A stretch of DNA of 64,000 nt from positions 28,203 through 92,202 of the forward strand of contig ONWA01000004.1 in the NCBI GenBank assembly GCA_900321425.1, written 5' to 3'. Of this stretch, positions 1-9,093 are shown one piece after another. The position numbers and the translations under genes are program-made. Numbering within the stretch: the stretch's first letter is position 1; each line of letters starts with the position of its first letter. The notes beneath the pieces were generated by a model, which did not search any database, was not told where the DNA came from, and saw only the letters and a list, made by a program, of their open reading frames with translations. Source of the stretch: an uncultured Prevotellaceae bacterium. Lineage in GTDB: Bacteria; Bacteroidota; Bacteroidia; Bacteroidales; Bacteroidaceae.

Positions 1-252
1 TGGAGCGATACCGAAGAAGAGACGAGGCTTACCGAGTTTTTTGAAATCACGATAATCCCCGTGCCAATCGGGTTGAGGGACAATACCTACGCGATAGCCT
101 GCAGCCTCAAGAGTACGACCGATGACTGCAGCACCAAATGAGGGATGATCGACATAGGCATCTGCACTGAAAAGGATGACATCAAGTTCCGTCCATCCAC
201 GGAGCTCTACTTCCTTCTTAGTCGTTGGTAAGAAATCGGTCAGTTTGTACAT
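1..252 (-). CDS. ygiQ: YgiQ family radical SAM protein (N-terminal fragment)
   Basis: Only the first 84 codons lie in the window; the gene continues past base 1. The N-terminus (MYKLTDFLPTTKKEVELRGW, followed by DVILFSADAYVDHPSFGAAV and GRTLEAAGYRVGIVPQPDW) matches the conserved start of the YgiQ (UPF0313) radical SAM family. The radical SAM CxxxCxxC motif would lie in the missing part. Start is the ATG read at 252, 23 bases after the stop of the upstream small gene, so the two are probably cotranscribed. The exact substrate of YgiQ proteins is not known. The family call rests on the characteristic N-terminal block only. Confidence 0.85.
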   Translation of the reverse strand, partial: MYKLTDFLPTTKKEVELRGWTELDVILFSADAYVDHPSFGAAVIGRTLEAAGYRVGIVPQPDWHGDYRDFKKLGKPRLFFGIAP

Positions 253-275
253 GCAATTATCTCCAATGAGTCATA

Positions 276-608
276 TTACTCAGCTGTAGAAGCTATTTCC
301 TTGATTTCTTCGTTGACTTTATTCTTCCAATTGATAAACAAAAGCACCAGTTGCTGGAGCCCGAATGCTTTCATATTCTGATGATAGATAACATCAAGGC
401 AGAGATTGAGCAGAGACTTATCGTTACCTCCATTAGACTCTAACAATGAACGAACATTCAACTTGAGTTTCTCTAGCACCTGCTCATCTACATAGCCATT
501 ACTATCTATCAGATCACGAAAGAGTTGATAACGAGCGATAGTTTCCAAATGCTCGTCGGAAATCTCTATAGATCTTGTTCCTGAGGTGTTTGTTTGAATC
601 TTATACAT
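276..608 (-). CDS. Small conserved protein of unknown function (110 aa)
   Basis: A 110-aa reading frame starting MYKIQTNTSGTRSIEISDEH. No signal peptide or membrane segment is seen. It is predicted mostly helical, with an N-terminal half rich in acidic and leucine residues (EQVLEKLKLNVRSLLE) and a hydrophobic stretch QQLVLLFINW near residues 85-95. I do not recognise a family. It sits 32 bases downstream of the amidase gene stop and 23 bases upstream of the ygiQ start, in the same direction, which together with typical codon use supports it as a real gene in a minus-strand operon. It could be a cytoplasmic helper of unknown role. Confidence 0.6.
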   Translation of the reverse strand: MYKIQTNTSGTRSIEISDEHLETIARYQLFRDLIDSNGYVDEQVLEKLKLNVRSLLESNGGNDKSLLNLCLDVIYHQNMKAFGLQQLVLLFINWKNKVNEEIKEIASTAE

Positions 609-640
609 GTTATAATGATATTTTAAAGGGTTTGTAAATC

Positions 641-3229
641 TTATTTGCTGAGTAAGAAGTTGAGAATTCCCCGCATCATAGAGTGTCGCTTTTTAATCGA
701 CTTAACACATTCGAACGGAAAAGCCATCGTAAAGGTGCGATAGTCTTTTCCTTGATAGGCTACACAAGCAGACTCTCCGCTTGGATACTGCAATGCTGTA
801 AAGGCTGGGGTGAGCGGACGAAGGATATCTGAACGTACGGCAGCATAGTGCTTGTCATTGATCTGACGATACACCTCAAATGTGGTTCCCATACCATTTA
901 TGGTCTCAGAGACAGAAGGATCCGTTCCACCAAACTGACATTTCAGTATACGATGAAGGAAAGCCATTTCAGGTTCGCGTGTCATATCAGAACCAATGTA
1001 GGCACCGCTGACCAGCAGACGACCTTTCTTCTTTGTGTATTCAGTCAACACATCCTGAATGGCGCCACCCATAGCCTTATAATACTGGAGACTATGACCA
1101 TCATAGCGCTCAAGTCCAAGAATCAAGTCCACCATATTATAATCGGATAATTTCACGGAATGTGACTCGATAGCCTGGCTAGAACAGCTGGAGATATTAT
1201 ATACTTGAGCACTTTGAATAGCATCAGCATGAGTCCTTACATAATTAAAGTCATTGCCTGCCATAAAGTGTCCAGCCCATTCTGTACCACTATATCCCAA
1301 ACCTGTCTCGCCTTCGTTCCCCGTTCCTGAAAGATCAAAATTAGTCTGTTGACCAGACCACCCGGCTGTCAGACCATAGCTTACACCAGGATCTTCCTGA
1401 AGGTCATAACCCTGTTCCTGGATATTGTTACGAACGGCTGGCGATGACAGACGATGGAATCCGTTAACAATCAGTACAGACTGTTTGGCATTGGGATTAT
1501 AATAGGCAGACATTACTTCAGATGGGAAACTCTTTCCACCCTTATTCACGGCTGCTATCCGAAAAGAATACAATACGCCTGGCTCCAGTTTCATGGAATA
1601 GTGAGTAGACGCAGACCCCAATAGTTCTCCATTGTTGAAGTCGCCACTACCCACAGCTGTATAAAGAATATAATCTGTTGGAGTGGAGGAATTCTCATGT
1701 GGATCCTCCACAGCCTGCCAACTAAGTTTCACCTCTCCGCGACGATTAACCACAGCTTTGAAATCTACAGGTGGTAATGGCTGTACTACACATCCTTCAC
1801 CGTGCATGTTGCTGATGAAACGCAGAATGGTCTTATAGATGCTTCGTGCGAGGGTGAAACGGAAGTTTGGATCTTGTCCATAGAGCATGTCTGGGAAGTT
1901 CTGATGTGACATTGTCTCAAGGATGGCACTAGGTACTGCCGGAAGGCGTGTCTCTGAGTAGTTACGGTCATATACTTCACGTGCATTCCATTTACCATAC
2001 ACCTGACTGAGGTCACGCTGTGTGTTACCTAACAGCATATTGGCAAAAGTGCGGGAAGCCTCGCGAGAAATACCCGCGTCGAGAAGACCATTATTGAATC
2101 TGGTAGTACAGATGGTGAGTGATCCGATAAGATCTTGATGATTTTCTGCATAACCAGCATCGCTATGTACCGCCAATGAAAGTTCAATGGGTACTCGTTT
2201 CCCCTCTTGATGAGGCATATAACAAGAGCCGCCCCCCATATAATTGGTCATCAATGAACGAACATTGATATCATCTGCATAATCATCCTGTCCTTGTTTA
2301 GAGCTATAAACATTATAGGGCATACCCGACCATTGTGCAGTATATCGTGCACCTTCCAAGCAACGTGGCATACCACTGATAATACCTCCTCGTTCGATAT
2401 TACCCATACCACCACCAAAGCGTACAGCATCGGTTGTTACGACTCCTTTTTTCTCACTTTGGTTGGTGACGACAACACGATTAAATTCATTTGAACCTTG
2501 ATCAAATTCAAAGGTGCCCAAATAAACCCACGTATTACCTCCCATCTGTTGATTCACGTGGAAATGTGTCTCTTCACCCTTGTGCCATACAATATAGTGC
2601 ACATTGTCAATACTATTGTCGTAAGTCTGATAACTCACATAAACTGCGTATCGTCCTTCTTCCGGAATTCGTGGTTGGTAAGAAGCCAACGTATAGTTGG
2701 TTTTGCTACTTGTGGTTTTAGCCATTCGAGCTGTTCCTTCTATAAAGGGATTCTCTCCGTCACTATAGCTACCTTTACGTAAGGCAAAACCTGGCATAGA
2801 GGTGGTCTCCCAATCATATTTCCCTGCTACCTCTAAATAGGACACACCAGCAGGATGGTTATCATTGTCGATGATCACCTCATGCTTCTGCCAGTCCCGT
2901 TCACGAGGGGTGAATACGATAGCTCCTGCATTTTCAAGCATTGGAATAAGATATGGTACAACAATTGTCTGTGTAAACAAATCTTCGGTAGTACTAAACA
3001 GTTTTGGACGTTGCCATTTCCAGTAACCTTTGGCAATATCATAATAATAACCATGACTAGCCCAAAGAGAAACATGACGATTATAAAGCCCTTTCGTTAC
3101 CTGATTGGGCTGTGAGATATTGGTGACCCATGGTTGACCTTTGTAGTTAATACCGCCCCATGTCTGTTTTTGTGCGATAACTGGTAATACCGTCAGAAGA
3201 GCGAAGAGAAAATGAAGGATTTTTTTCAT
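641..3229 (-). CDS. Secreted Amidase_3-like cell wall hydrolase with golvesin-like and FN3 domains
   Basis: 862 aa. Residues 1-20 form a signal peptide ending VIAQ. The sequence shows scattered zinc amidase (Amidase_3) landmarks: SHG at 58-60 in a strand context (HVSLWASHG), VHSDAG at 354-359 and the putative catalytic Glu438 in AILETMSHQ, so it probably cleaves the N-acetylmuramoyl-L-alanine bond of peptidoglycan. Between the first and second metal-ligand regions, about residues 125-275, lies a beta-rich golvesin/xanthan-lyase-like insert. An FN3 domain follows at about 488-575, then an alpha/beta C-terminal domain (about 583-862) that I cannot name. Bacteroidota homologues are often labelled xanthan lyase, a name the amidase motifs do not support. 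Its start overlaps the upstream acyltransferase stop by 4 bases. Confidence 0.7.
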   Translation of the reverse strand: MKKILHFLFALLTVLPVIAQKQTWGGINYKGQPWVTNISQPNQVTKGLYNRHVSLWASHGYYYDIAKGYWKWQRPKLFSTTEDLFTQTIVVPYLIPMLENAGAIVFTPRERDWQKHEVIIDNDNHPAGVSYLEVAGKYDWETTSMPGFALRKGSYSDGENPFIEGTARMAKTTSSKTNYTLASYQPRIPEEGRYAVYVSYQTYDNSIDNVHYIVWHKGEETHFHVNQQMGGNTWVYLGTFEFDQGSNEFNRVVVTNQSEKKGVVTTDAVRFGGGMGNIERGGIISGMPRCLEGARYTAQWSGMPYNVYSSKQGQDDYADDINVRSLMTNYMGGGSCYMPHQEGKRVPIELSLAVHSDAGYAENHQDLIGSLTICTTRFNNGLLDAGISREASRTFANMLLGNTQRDLSQVYGKWNAREVYDRNYSETRLPAVPSAILETMSHQNFPDMLYGQDPNFRFTLARSIYKTILRFISNMHGEGCVVQPLPPVDFKAVVNRRGEVKLSWQAVEDPHENSSTPTDYILYTAVGSGDFNNGELLGSASTHYSMKLEPGVLYSFRIAAVNKGGKSFPSEVMSAYYNPNAKQSVLIVNGFHRLSSPAVRNNIQEQGYDLQEDPGVSYGLTAGWSGQQTNFDLSGTGNEGETGLGYSGTEWAGHFMAGNDFNYVRTHADAIQSAQVYNISSCSSQAIESHSVKLSDYNMVDLILGLERYDGHSLQYYKAMGGAIQDVLTEYTKKKGRLLVSGAYIGSDMTREPEMAFLHRILKCQFGGTDPSVSETINGMGTTFEVYRQINDKHYAAVRSDILRPLTPAFTALQYPSGESACVAYQGKDYRTFTMAFPFECVKSIKKRHSMMRGILNFLLSK

Positions 3230-3786
3230 TCGTTCACCTCCCCAATCACAAAATTCTCAGGCTTTTTGCCCTTAAAATTCTTGAAATATAATTTAATATC
3301 ACGCATATCTTTTTCAACATTACCTGAAGGAATGACGGTTTTGGTACATTGTATGAGTTTACGCTCATAATCAACGCCATAGAGTAGGATAGGTATTTCA
3401 GCTTTAAGCGCTATAAAATAGAATCCTTTCTTCCAATCCGGATTCGGAGATCGCGTACCTTCTGGTGTGACACATAGATGGAATGACTTAGATTGTTTAG
3501 CTGTATCAGCCATGTTATCAGTCATGCTTGTGTGTTTCTGACGATAGACAGGTATACCTCCACAACGCTTAAATATAGGGCCCAAAGGCCAGAAAAACCA
3601 TTCCTTTTTCATCAAGAAGTTACTTTTCATACCTTGTGCACCATTATACAACTGTCCGATTAAGAAGTCCCAATTACTCGTATGGGGAGCCAAACAGATG
3701 ATATATTTATCGGGATGAACTTCCGTCACATCAGTCGTCCATCCCATTATCTTATATAATAGCCAGCTACAAAACGATTGCCACAT
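3226..3786 (-). CDS. PlsC-like 1-acylglycerol-3-phosphate acyltransferase family protein
   Basis: 186 aa, short for the family. The acyltransferase signature H-x4-D is present as HTSNWD (His35, Asp40), followed by the substrate-binding motif VTPEGTRS at about residues 107-114. These mark an LPLAT/PlsC-type acyltransferase that transfers an acyl chain to a lysophospholipid or other hydroxyl acceptor at the inner face of the membrane. A weakly hydrophobic N-terminus (MWQSFCSWLLYKIMGW) may dip into the membrane. The gene overlaps the following amidase gene by 4 bases, indicating translational coupling. The natural acceptor cannot be read from the sequence; a role in phospholipid or aminolipid synthesis is an inference. 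Confidence 0.8.
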   Translation of the reverse strand: MWQSFCSWLLYKIMGWTTDVTEVHPDKYIICLAPHTSNWDFLIGQLYNGAQGMKSNFLMKKEWFFWPLGPIFKRCGGIPVYRQKHTSMTDNMADTAKQSKSFHLCVTPEGTRSPNPDWKKGFYFIALKAEIPILLYGVDYERKLIQCTKTVIPSGNVEKDMRDIKLYFKNFKGKKPENFVIGEVNE

Positions 3787-3803
3787 GAGTTGATAACAGC
3801 AGA

Positions 3804-4076
3804 TTAATGTAAGTTATAAATATGGTCTATGATGTCGCTGACTTGTATGCTGAACTGTTCACGAAGTTCCTTAAAATATTTTTTTGCAGGCATACCTGGT
3901 TCCACATGAGAGATGCGACTAATGAAATCGGTCTCTAGATGAATAATGGAACGGAAGATGGTCTCAATGTCTTCATCAGGAACTTTTGCATCATAAAGTG
4001 AAACGGCCATGCATTCTGCAAAAAGATCACTACAAATTAAGGTAATGGAATGTTTTAAAGATTTTCTGTTTGCCAT
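3804..4076 (-). CDS. Small conserved protein of unknown function (90 aa) with strong ribosome binding site
   Basis: 90 aa, starting MANRKSLKHSITLICSDLFA. No signal peptide or membrane span; the sequence reads as several amphipathic helices (DEDIETIFRSIIHLETDFIS, then a Lys/Glu-rich KKYFKELREQF). I do not recognise the family. The start is fixed by an unusually good Shine-Dalgarno sequence, AAGGAGG, seven bases before the ATG, which is uncommon in this phylum. It is the first gene of the minus-strand group that continues into the acyltransferase (17-base gap) and amidase. A -7 box (TATCTTTG) lies at 4117-4124, about 40 bases upstream. Confidence 0.65.
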   Translation of the reverse strand: MANRKSLKHSITLICSDLFAECMAVSLYDAKVPDEDIETIFRSIIHLETDFISRISHVEPGMPAKKYFKELREQFSIQVSDIIDHIYNLH

Positions 4077-4116
4077 AATAAATCCTCCTTTTTATTAATT
4101 GTTCAAATTTCATCGT

Positions 4117-4124
4117 CAAAGATA
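4117..4124 (-). promoter_or_regulatory. Putative -7 promoter box for the 4076 operon
   Basis: Read on the minus strand this is TATCTTTG, matching the Bacteroidota -7 consensus TAnnTTTG. It lies about 40 bases upstream of the gene starting at 4076. I see no clear TTTG -33 element at the expected distance, so the call rests on one box. Confidence 0.5.
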
Positions 4125-4208
4125 CAGAAATAATTCGAATCTTCCTCACTTTCGAACAAAAAAAATATTAAATTGCCTCATTTCTTTCGTAAATTCATGA
4201 AAATAAAG

Positions 4209-4216
4209 TATTTTTG
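4209..4216 (+). promoter_or_regulatory. Putative -7 promoter box for pfpB
   Basis: TATTTTTG fits TAnnTTTG, with a TTTC at about 4185-4188 as a weak -33 element. It predicts a 5' leader of roughly 35-40 bases before the pfpB ATG at 4258. Confidence 0.6.
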
Positions 4217-4257
4217 CATTCCAAAGACAATTTTCATTAATCAAATATATTATTTCT

Positions 4258-5895
4258 ATGGAAAAAAGTGCATTGCAGATTGCGAGAGCCGCTTATCAGC
4301 CTAAATTACCAAAGGCTCTTCAGGGTGCGGTAAAAGTAAAAGAGGGTGCTCCTACCCAGAGTGTTGGTGACCAGGAAGAAATCAAGAAGCTCTTCCCCAA
4401 CACCTATGGTATGCCTATCGTTCAGTTTGAACCAGCTAGCGAGGCAAACACCAAGAAAATGAACGTTGGTATTATCCTGTCTGGTGGTCAGGCTCCTGGT
4501 GGTCACAACGTGATTACCGGTCTGTTCGATCAGATCAAGAAGCTGAACCCCGAGAACCGTCTCTTCGGATTCATCTTGGGTCCTGGTGGTCTGGTTGACC
4601 ATAACTACATGGAGCTCACCAAGGAGATCATCGACGAGTATCGCAACACCGGTGGCTTCGACATGATTGGCTCAGGCCGTACCAAGTTGGAGAAGGTTGA
4701 CCAGTTCGAGAAGGGTCTCGAGATTATCCGCAAGCTGGATATCAAGGCTATCGTGATTATCGGTGGTGACGACTCTAACACCAACGCCTGTGTGCTGGCA
4801 GAGTACTATGCCGCCAAGAACTATGGTGTACAGGTTATCGGTTGTCCTAAGACGATTGACGGTGACTTGAAGAACTCACAGATTGAGACCTCTTTCGGTT
4901 TCGATACTGCCTGTAAGACCTACTCAGAGCTGATTGGTAACATTGAGCGCGACTGTAACTCAGCCCGCAAGTACTGGCACTTCATCAAGGTGATGGGTCG
5001 CTCGGCTTCTCATATTGCTTTGGAGTGTGCTTTGCAGACACAACCTAATATCTGTCTCGTTAGTGAGGAGGTAGAGGCTAAGGAGCAGAGTCTAGACGAT
5101 ATTGTTACCTATATCGCTAAGACAGTAGCTGCAAGAGCTGCAGCAGGTAACAACTTCGGTACTGTTATCATCCCCGAGGGACTCATCGAGTTTATTCCTG
5201 CCATCAAGAAACTCATCGCTCAGTTAAATGATGTATTGGCATTGCCCGAGGCTAAGGGCCTGAACAGCGAGGAACAGATCGCCTTCGTCAAGGCACATAT
5301 CTCTGCTGAGAACTTAGCTGTCTTTAACTCTCTGCCAGAAGGTGTGGCTCGTCAGTTGGCGTTGGATCGCGATCCTCATGGAAACGTACAGGTATCCCTG
5401 ATTGAAACCGAGAAGTTGCTCTCCACGATGGTGGCTCAGAAACTGGAGCGTATGAAGAAGAACGGCGAATATGTTGGAAAATTCTCTGCCCTTCATCATT
5501 TCTTTGGTTACGAAGGACGTTGCGCAGCTCCATCAAATTTCGATGCCGATTATTGTTATGCCTTGGGTACCTCTGCTGCTCAGCTGATTGCTAACGGAAA
5601 GACTGGCTATATGGCTATTGTAAAGAACACGACAGCTCCTGCCGACCAGTGGATTGCCGGTGGTGTTCCTATCACGATGATGATGAACATGGAGCGTCGT
5701 AACGGTGAAATGAAACCTGTGATTCGCAAAGCACTTGTAGAACTCGATGGAGCACCCTTCAAGACCTTTGCAGCTCAGCGCGAGACCTGGGCTAAGGAGA
5801 CCTGCTACGTATATCCTGGACCTATCCAGTATTGGGGACCCTCAGAGGTTTGTGACCAGCCTACACGTACATTGTCTCTCGAACAGGCAAAATAA
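4258..5895 (+). CDS. pfp: Diphosphate--fructose-6-phosphate 1-phosphotransferase (PPi-PFK)
   Basis: 545 aa, the length of the long PPi-dependent PFK class. It phosphorylates fructose-6-phosphate reversibly with pyrophosphate in cytoplasmic glycolysis. The phosphate-donor region is GGDDSNTNA (169-177), where the second Asp is the PPi-type residue that replaces the Gly of ATP-type enzymes. [10 protein letters not shown] (197-206) carries the PPi-type Lys and catalytic Asp. MGRSASH (246-252) binds the sugar phosphate. The gene has its own promoter and is followed after five bases by the GH25 gene. A class III fructose bisphosphatase gene lies at 16178-18166, so the window holds both directions of this step. 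Nothing unusual in the reading frame. Confidence 0.95.
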   Translation: MEKSALQIARAAYQPKLPKALQGAVKVKEGAPTQSVGDQEEIKKLFPNTYGMPIVQFEPASEANTKKMNVGIILSGGQAPGGHNVITGLFDQIKKLNPENRLFGFILGPGGLVDHNYMELTKEIIDEYRNTGGFDMIGSGRTKLEKVDQFEKGLEIIRKLDIKAIVIIGGDDSNTNACVLAEYYAAKNYGVQVIGCPKTIDGDLKNSQIETSFGFDTACKTYSELIGNIERDCNSARKYWHFIKVMGRSASHIALECALQTQPNICLVSEEVEAKEQSLDDIVTYIAKTVAARAAAGNNFGTVIIPEGLIEFIPAIKKLIAQLNDVLALPEAKGLNSEEQIAFVKAHISAENLAVFNSLPEGVARQLALDRDPHGNVQVSLIETEKLLSTMVAQKLERMKKNGEYVGKFSALHHFFGYEGRCAAPSNFDADYCYALGTSAAQLIANGKTGYMAIVKNTTAPADQWIAGGVPITMMMNMERRNGEMKPVIRKALVELDGAPFKTFAAQRETWAKETCYVYPGPIQYWGPSEVCDQPTRTLSLEQAK

Positions 5896-5900
5896 TCTGA

Positions 5901-6800
5901 ATGACGCAGAAGAGGAGAGTTGTCCGACGCAAAGGTGTCGGAACAAAACATATTTATCACGGCCCCGGGCGCAGAAAGCGTCCCGGAGTCGTGATTCGTT
6001 TACTCCAACTTCTGCCTTCTTGGGCCTGGTGGATAGGTGGAGCTACCATCATCTGTGGCTACATCTGGTTCTTCTATTATTTCTTTGTAGGACCGTTTGG
6101 CTTCCGATGGCGTGCACTCTATGGTGATGTGAATTATCCCAAGGGCTATGAGATTCATGGCATCGACGTGTCGCACCATCAAGGTCGGATCAATTGGGAT
6201 AAACTCAAGGATCAAGGACAAATTAATCATTGTCCTATCCGTTTCGTGATGATTAAAGCCACAGAGGGCGCCACACGAATTGATGAAAACTTCAAAGACA
6301 ATTTCTATCAAGCACGCGAATACGGTTTCACCCGAGGAGCCTATCATTTCTATAGTGTCCATTCGCCCGCCAAGGAGCAGGCGTTACATTTTATAAGAAA
6401 TGTCAAATTGGAGAATGGCGATTTACCGCCAGTCTTAGATGTGGAGCATAAACCCAAGAATATTACTGATGAGCAGTTCAAAAATGACGTGCTCGAATGG
6501 CTTCGCATCGTGGAGATGAGTTATCAGGTAAAGCCCATCATATATACCTATTATAAGTTTAAGACGCGATATTTGGGAGATTCCATTTTCAACCAATATC
6601 CCTATTGGATTGCTCACTATTATGTGGACTCCGTAGAATATAAGGGAGAATGGAAATTCTGGCAGCACACCGATGCCGGTCGACTGCCAGGCATCAAAGG
6701 GAGTGTAGATTTCAATATCTATAATGGTTCCTATTATGATCTCAGGCAGATGACGATTGGCTCGCTTGAGAACATTGGCGAAGAAGCATATAAAGAATAA
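5901..6800 (+). CDS. Glycoside hydrolase family 25 (lysozyme-like) membrane-anchored protein
   Basis: 299 aa. A basic N-terminal tail (about residues 1-38, many Arg/Lys) precedes one membrane span near 41-66 (WWIGGATIICGYIWFFYYFF), so the enzyme domain is placed in the periplasm. The GH25 domain starts at HGIDVSHHQG (86-95). Further motifs are KATEGA (119-124), the catalytic Asp-x-Glu region in PPVLDVEHK (176-184), and SVDFNIYNGS near the C-terminus. GH25 enzymes cut the beta-1,4 bond between N-acetylmuramic acid and N-acetylglucosamine. It follows pfp by five bases, probably cotranscribed, and ends at a strong hairpin terminator. The long basic N-terminal tail is a notable feature. Confidence 0.9.
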   Translation: MTQKRRVVRRKGVGTKHIYHGPGRRKRPGVVIRLLQLLPSWAWWIGGATIICGYIWFFYYFFVGPFGFRWRALYGDVNYPKGYEIHGIDVSHHQGRINWDKLKDQGQINHCPIRFVMIKATEGATRIDENFKDNFYQAREYGFTRGAYHFYSVHSPAKEQALHFIRNVKLENGDLPPVLDVEHKPKNITDEQFKNDVLEWLRIVEMSYQVKPIIYTYYKFKTRYLGDSIFNQYPYWIAHYYVDSVEYKGEWKFWQHTDAGRLPGIKGSVDFNIYNGSYYDLRQMTIGSLENIGEEAYKE

Positions 6801-6823
6801 GTGAACAATATTTTGATATAAAA

Positions 6824-6867
6824 AGAGGTAATGATCAGCATGGTAGCTGTCATTACCTCTCTTTTTT
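6824..6867. terminator. Bidirectional rho-independent terminator between GH25 and the biotin carrier gene
   Basis: An 11-bp stem (AGAGGTAATGA at 6824-6834 with TCATTACCTCT at 6850-6860) continues into CAGC/GCTG after one bulged base, and is flanked by A-rich sequence on the left and six Ts on the right. It can stop transcripts from both converging units. Confidence 0.9.
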
Positions 6868-6879
6868 ATCCGATAGTTG

Positions 6880-7308
6880 TTATTCAATCACAACGAGCGC
6901 ATCATCTTCCATCACGCTCTCGCCAACACCCACACAGATGGCAGTCACCTTACCGGCTTTCTCAGCCGTCAGATTGTTGGCCATCTTCATGGCTTCCAAT
7001 ACGATAACCACATCTCCCACCTGAACTTCATCACCTTCCTTGACGCGGATATCGGTAATGACTCCAGGTAGGGGTGCTTTGATGGCATTGGCTTTGTTGA
7101 TGCCCGCCTTGGGAGCAGAAGCACCCTCAGTAGAAGCAGGTTTTGCTGCAGCTGCCGGTTTTACGACAGGCTTCTCTGGCTCAACAGGCAGTTCCATTTC
7201 AACCTTATAGTCCTCGCCATTCACCTTGACTTCAGCAATATTCTCTACAATATCACCAATGACAACTTCATATTTATTTCCGTTGATTGTATATTTGTAT
7301 TCTTTCAT
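6880..7308 (-). CDS. Biotin carrier protein of methylmalonyl-CoA decarboxylase / acyl-CoA carboxylase
   Basis: 142 aa from the ATG at 7308 (MKEYKYTING); a longer in-frame start at 7329 is less likely because it overlaps the preceding small gene. Residues about 43-75 form an Ala/Pro/Lys-rich flexible linker. The biotinyl domain follows, with the attachment motif EAMKM and biotinylated Lys108. It shuttles the carboxyl group to or from methylmalonyl/propionyl-CoA handled by the carboxyltransferase encoded at 7480-9045. It is the last gene of the mce-mmdA unit and ends at a two-way terminator. No OadB/MmdB membrane subunit or biotin carboxylase gene follows, so the partner of this carrier must be encoded elsewhere. 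Confidence 0.9.
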   Translation of the reverse strand: MKEYKYTINGNKYEVVIGDIVENIAEVKVNGEDYKVEMELPVEPEKPVVKPAAAAKPASTEGASAPKAGINKANAIKAPLPGVITDIRVKEGDEVQVGDVVIVLEAMKMANNLTAEKAGKVTAICVGVGESVMEDDALVVIE

Positions 7309-7315
7309 GATAAAA

Positions 7316-7468
7316 TCATTTTGGTACATTTGTCATTGTCTGGGCATAACCATTCCACTGAGTCGTATGCTCAGCGATGGTTATTTTAAATGATTCCACA
7401 TCGTGGACGTTATTTCCCAGATACTCGTGCAGAGCCATCGCAATGGCTGCATATACTTCATTCTTCAT
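7316..7468 (-). CDS. Small OadG C-terminal-like protein (50 aa)
   Basis: A 50-aa frame from the ATG at 7468, placed 11 bases after the mmdA stop and 7 bases before the biotin carrier start. The sequence EVYAAIAMALHEYLGNNVHD, then ESFKITI and TQWNGYAQTM, resembles the cytoplasmic C-terminal part of OadG/MmdD-type gamma subunits of sodium-pumping decarboxylases. The membrane span and any signal sequence of a full gamma subunit are absent. Its tight position in the operon supports it being translated and helping to assemble the biotin carrier with the carboxyltransferase; that role is inferred. The alternative is a remnant of a longer gene, though the frame is intact. Confidence 0.65.
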   Translation of the reverse strand: MKNEVYAAIAMALHEYLGNNVHDVESFKITIAEHTTQWNGYAQTMTNVPK

Positions 7469-7479
7469 AAGCCCATCTT

Positions 7480-9045
7480 TTACATTGGGATATTTCCGTG
7501 CTTCTTGGCAGGAAGGGCATCGCGCTTAGTTGCCAACTGTGCCAGTCCGCGACAGATACGGAAGCGAGTATTGCGAGGTTCAATCACATCGTCGATATAA
7601 CCGAACTTAGCAGCCTGATATGGATTAGCAAACAGCTCGTTGTACTCATCCTCTTTCTCTGCGATGAATGCCTTGACGTCCTCACCTGCCTCTTTCTTTG
7701 CCTTTGCCTCTTTTGCATAGAGCACAGCAGCAGCGCCAGATGCGCCCATCACTGCGATCTCTGCAGAAGGCCAAGCATAGTTCAGGTCGGTGTGGAGCTG
7801 CTTAGATCCCATCACGATGTGAGAACCGCCATAAGATTTACGCAGCGTAATGGTAATCTTGGGGACGGTAGCCTCTCCGTACGCATAGAGCAACTGTGCT
7901 CCGTGCAGGATTACAGCATTGTACTCCTGACCGGTTCCAGGGAGGAATCCAGGTACGTCAACAAGACTGACGATAGGAATATTGAACGCATCGCAGAAAC
8001 GGACGAAGCGAGCACCCTTACGAGAAGCGTTCACGTCAAGGACACCAGCATAGCATGATGGTTGGTTGGCCACAATACCTACACTCTGACCATTGAAGCG
8101 AGCAAAGCCCACGATGATGTTTCTTGCGAAACGTGGCTGTACCTCAAAGAACTCATGGTCGTCGGTGATGGCCGTGATGACCTTATACATATCGTATGCC
8201 TCATTGGGGTTATCGGGGATCACCTCGTTCAGCATATCCTCCAAGCGGTCGATAGGATCGGTACACTTCTTACGTGGTGCAGTCTCCATGTTGTTGGATG
8301 GGATATAACTCAAGAGAGTCTTCAACATCTCCATAGCCTCTTCCTCTGTTGAAGCGGTAAAATGGGTCACACCACTCTTCGTCGAGTGTACGCTGGCACC
8401 ACCCAGATGTTCCTGATCGATATCCTCGCCAGTGACGGTCTTCACCACCTTTGGACCAGTAAGGAACATATAAGATGTGTTCTCCATCATCAAGGTGAAG
8501 TCGGTGAGGGCGGGGGAGTATACAGCACCACCGGCACAGGGACCGAAGATACCTGAGATCTGAGGGATGACACCAGAAGCGAGGATGTTACGCTCAAAAA
8601 TCTCTGCATAACCAGCCAGCGCGTTGATACCCTCCTGGATACGCGCACCACCGGAATCGTTGATACCGATGACAGGAGCACCCATCTTCATCGCCATGTC
8701 CATCACCTTACAGATCTTCTGGCTCATGGTCTCGGAGAGAGAACCGGCGTGAACGGTAAAGTCCTGTGCAAAGACAAACACCAGACGGCCGTCGATGGTA
8801 CCACTACCAGCTACCACGCCATCACCTAGGAACTGTTTCTTCTCCATTCCGAAGTTATGGCAACGATGCTCTTTGAACATATCATATTCTTCGAAGCTAC
8901 CTTCATCGAGGAGCATGTGAATACGCTCACGGGCGGTATACTTTCCGCGTTCATGCTGTTTTTGGATTGCTTTTTCGCCACCACCAAGACGAGCTTGCTC
9001 GCGCTTGGCAATCAACAGTTTGATTTTTTCTAATTGCTTGCTCAT
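7480..9045 (-). CDS. mmdA: Methylmalonyl-CoA decarboxylase alpha / propionyl-CoA carboxylase beta subunit (carboxyltransferase)
   Basis: 521 aa from the ATG at 9045 ([11 protein letters not shown]); an upstream TTG is in frame but weaker. The crotonase-like carboxyltransferase fold is shown by [35 protein letters not shown] and [14 protein letters not shown]. The C-terminus KKHGNIPM is typical of the family. It moves CO2 between biotin and methylmalonyl-CoA/propionyl-CoA, the step linking succinate to propionate. The gene lies 48 bases after mce and is followed by the 50-aa OadG-like gene and the biotin carrier. Whether the complex decarboxylates (sodium pump) or carboxylates (with a biotin carboxylase) cannot be decided from this locus because neither partner is here. 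Confidence 0.93.
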   Translation of the reverse strand: MSKQLEKIKLLIAKREQARLGGGEKAIQKQHERGKYTARERIHMLLDEGSFEEYDMFKEHRCHNFGMEKKQFLGDGVVAGSGTIDGRLVFVFAQDFTVHAGSLSETMSQKICKVMDMAMKMGAPVIGINDSGGARIQEGINALAGYAEIFERNILASGVIPQISGIFGPCAGGAVYSPALTDFTLMMENTSYMFLTGPKVVKTVTGEDIDQEHLGGASVHSTKSGVTHFTASTEEEAMEMLKTLLSYIPSNNMETAPRKKCTDPIDRLEDMLNEVIPDNPNEAYDMYKVITAITDDHEFFEVQPRFARNIIVGFARFNGQSVGIVANQPSCYAGVLDVNASRKGARFVRFCDAFNIPIVSLVDVPGFLPGTGQEYNAVILHGAQLLYAYGEATVPKITITLRKSYGGSHIVMGSKQLHTDLNYAWPSAEIAVMGASGAAAVLYAKEAKAKKEAGEDVKAFIAEKEDEYNELFANPYQAAKFGYIDDVIEPRNTRFRICRGLAQLATKRDALPAKKHGNIPM

Positions 9046-9093
9046 TTCTATTCTTTCTTCTATCAATTTACAAAATCAGTAACAAGAGTCGCA

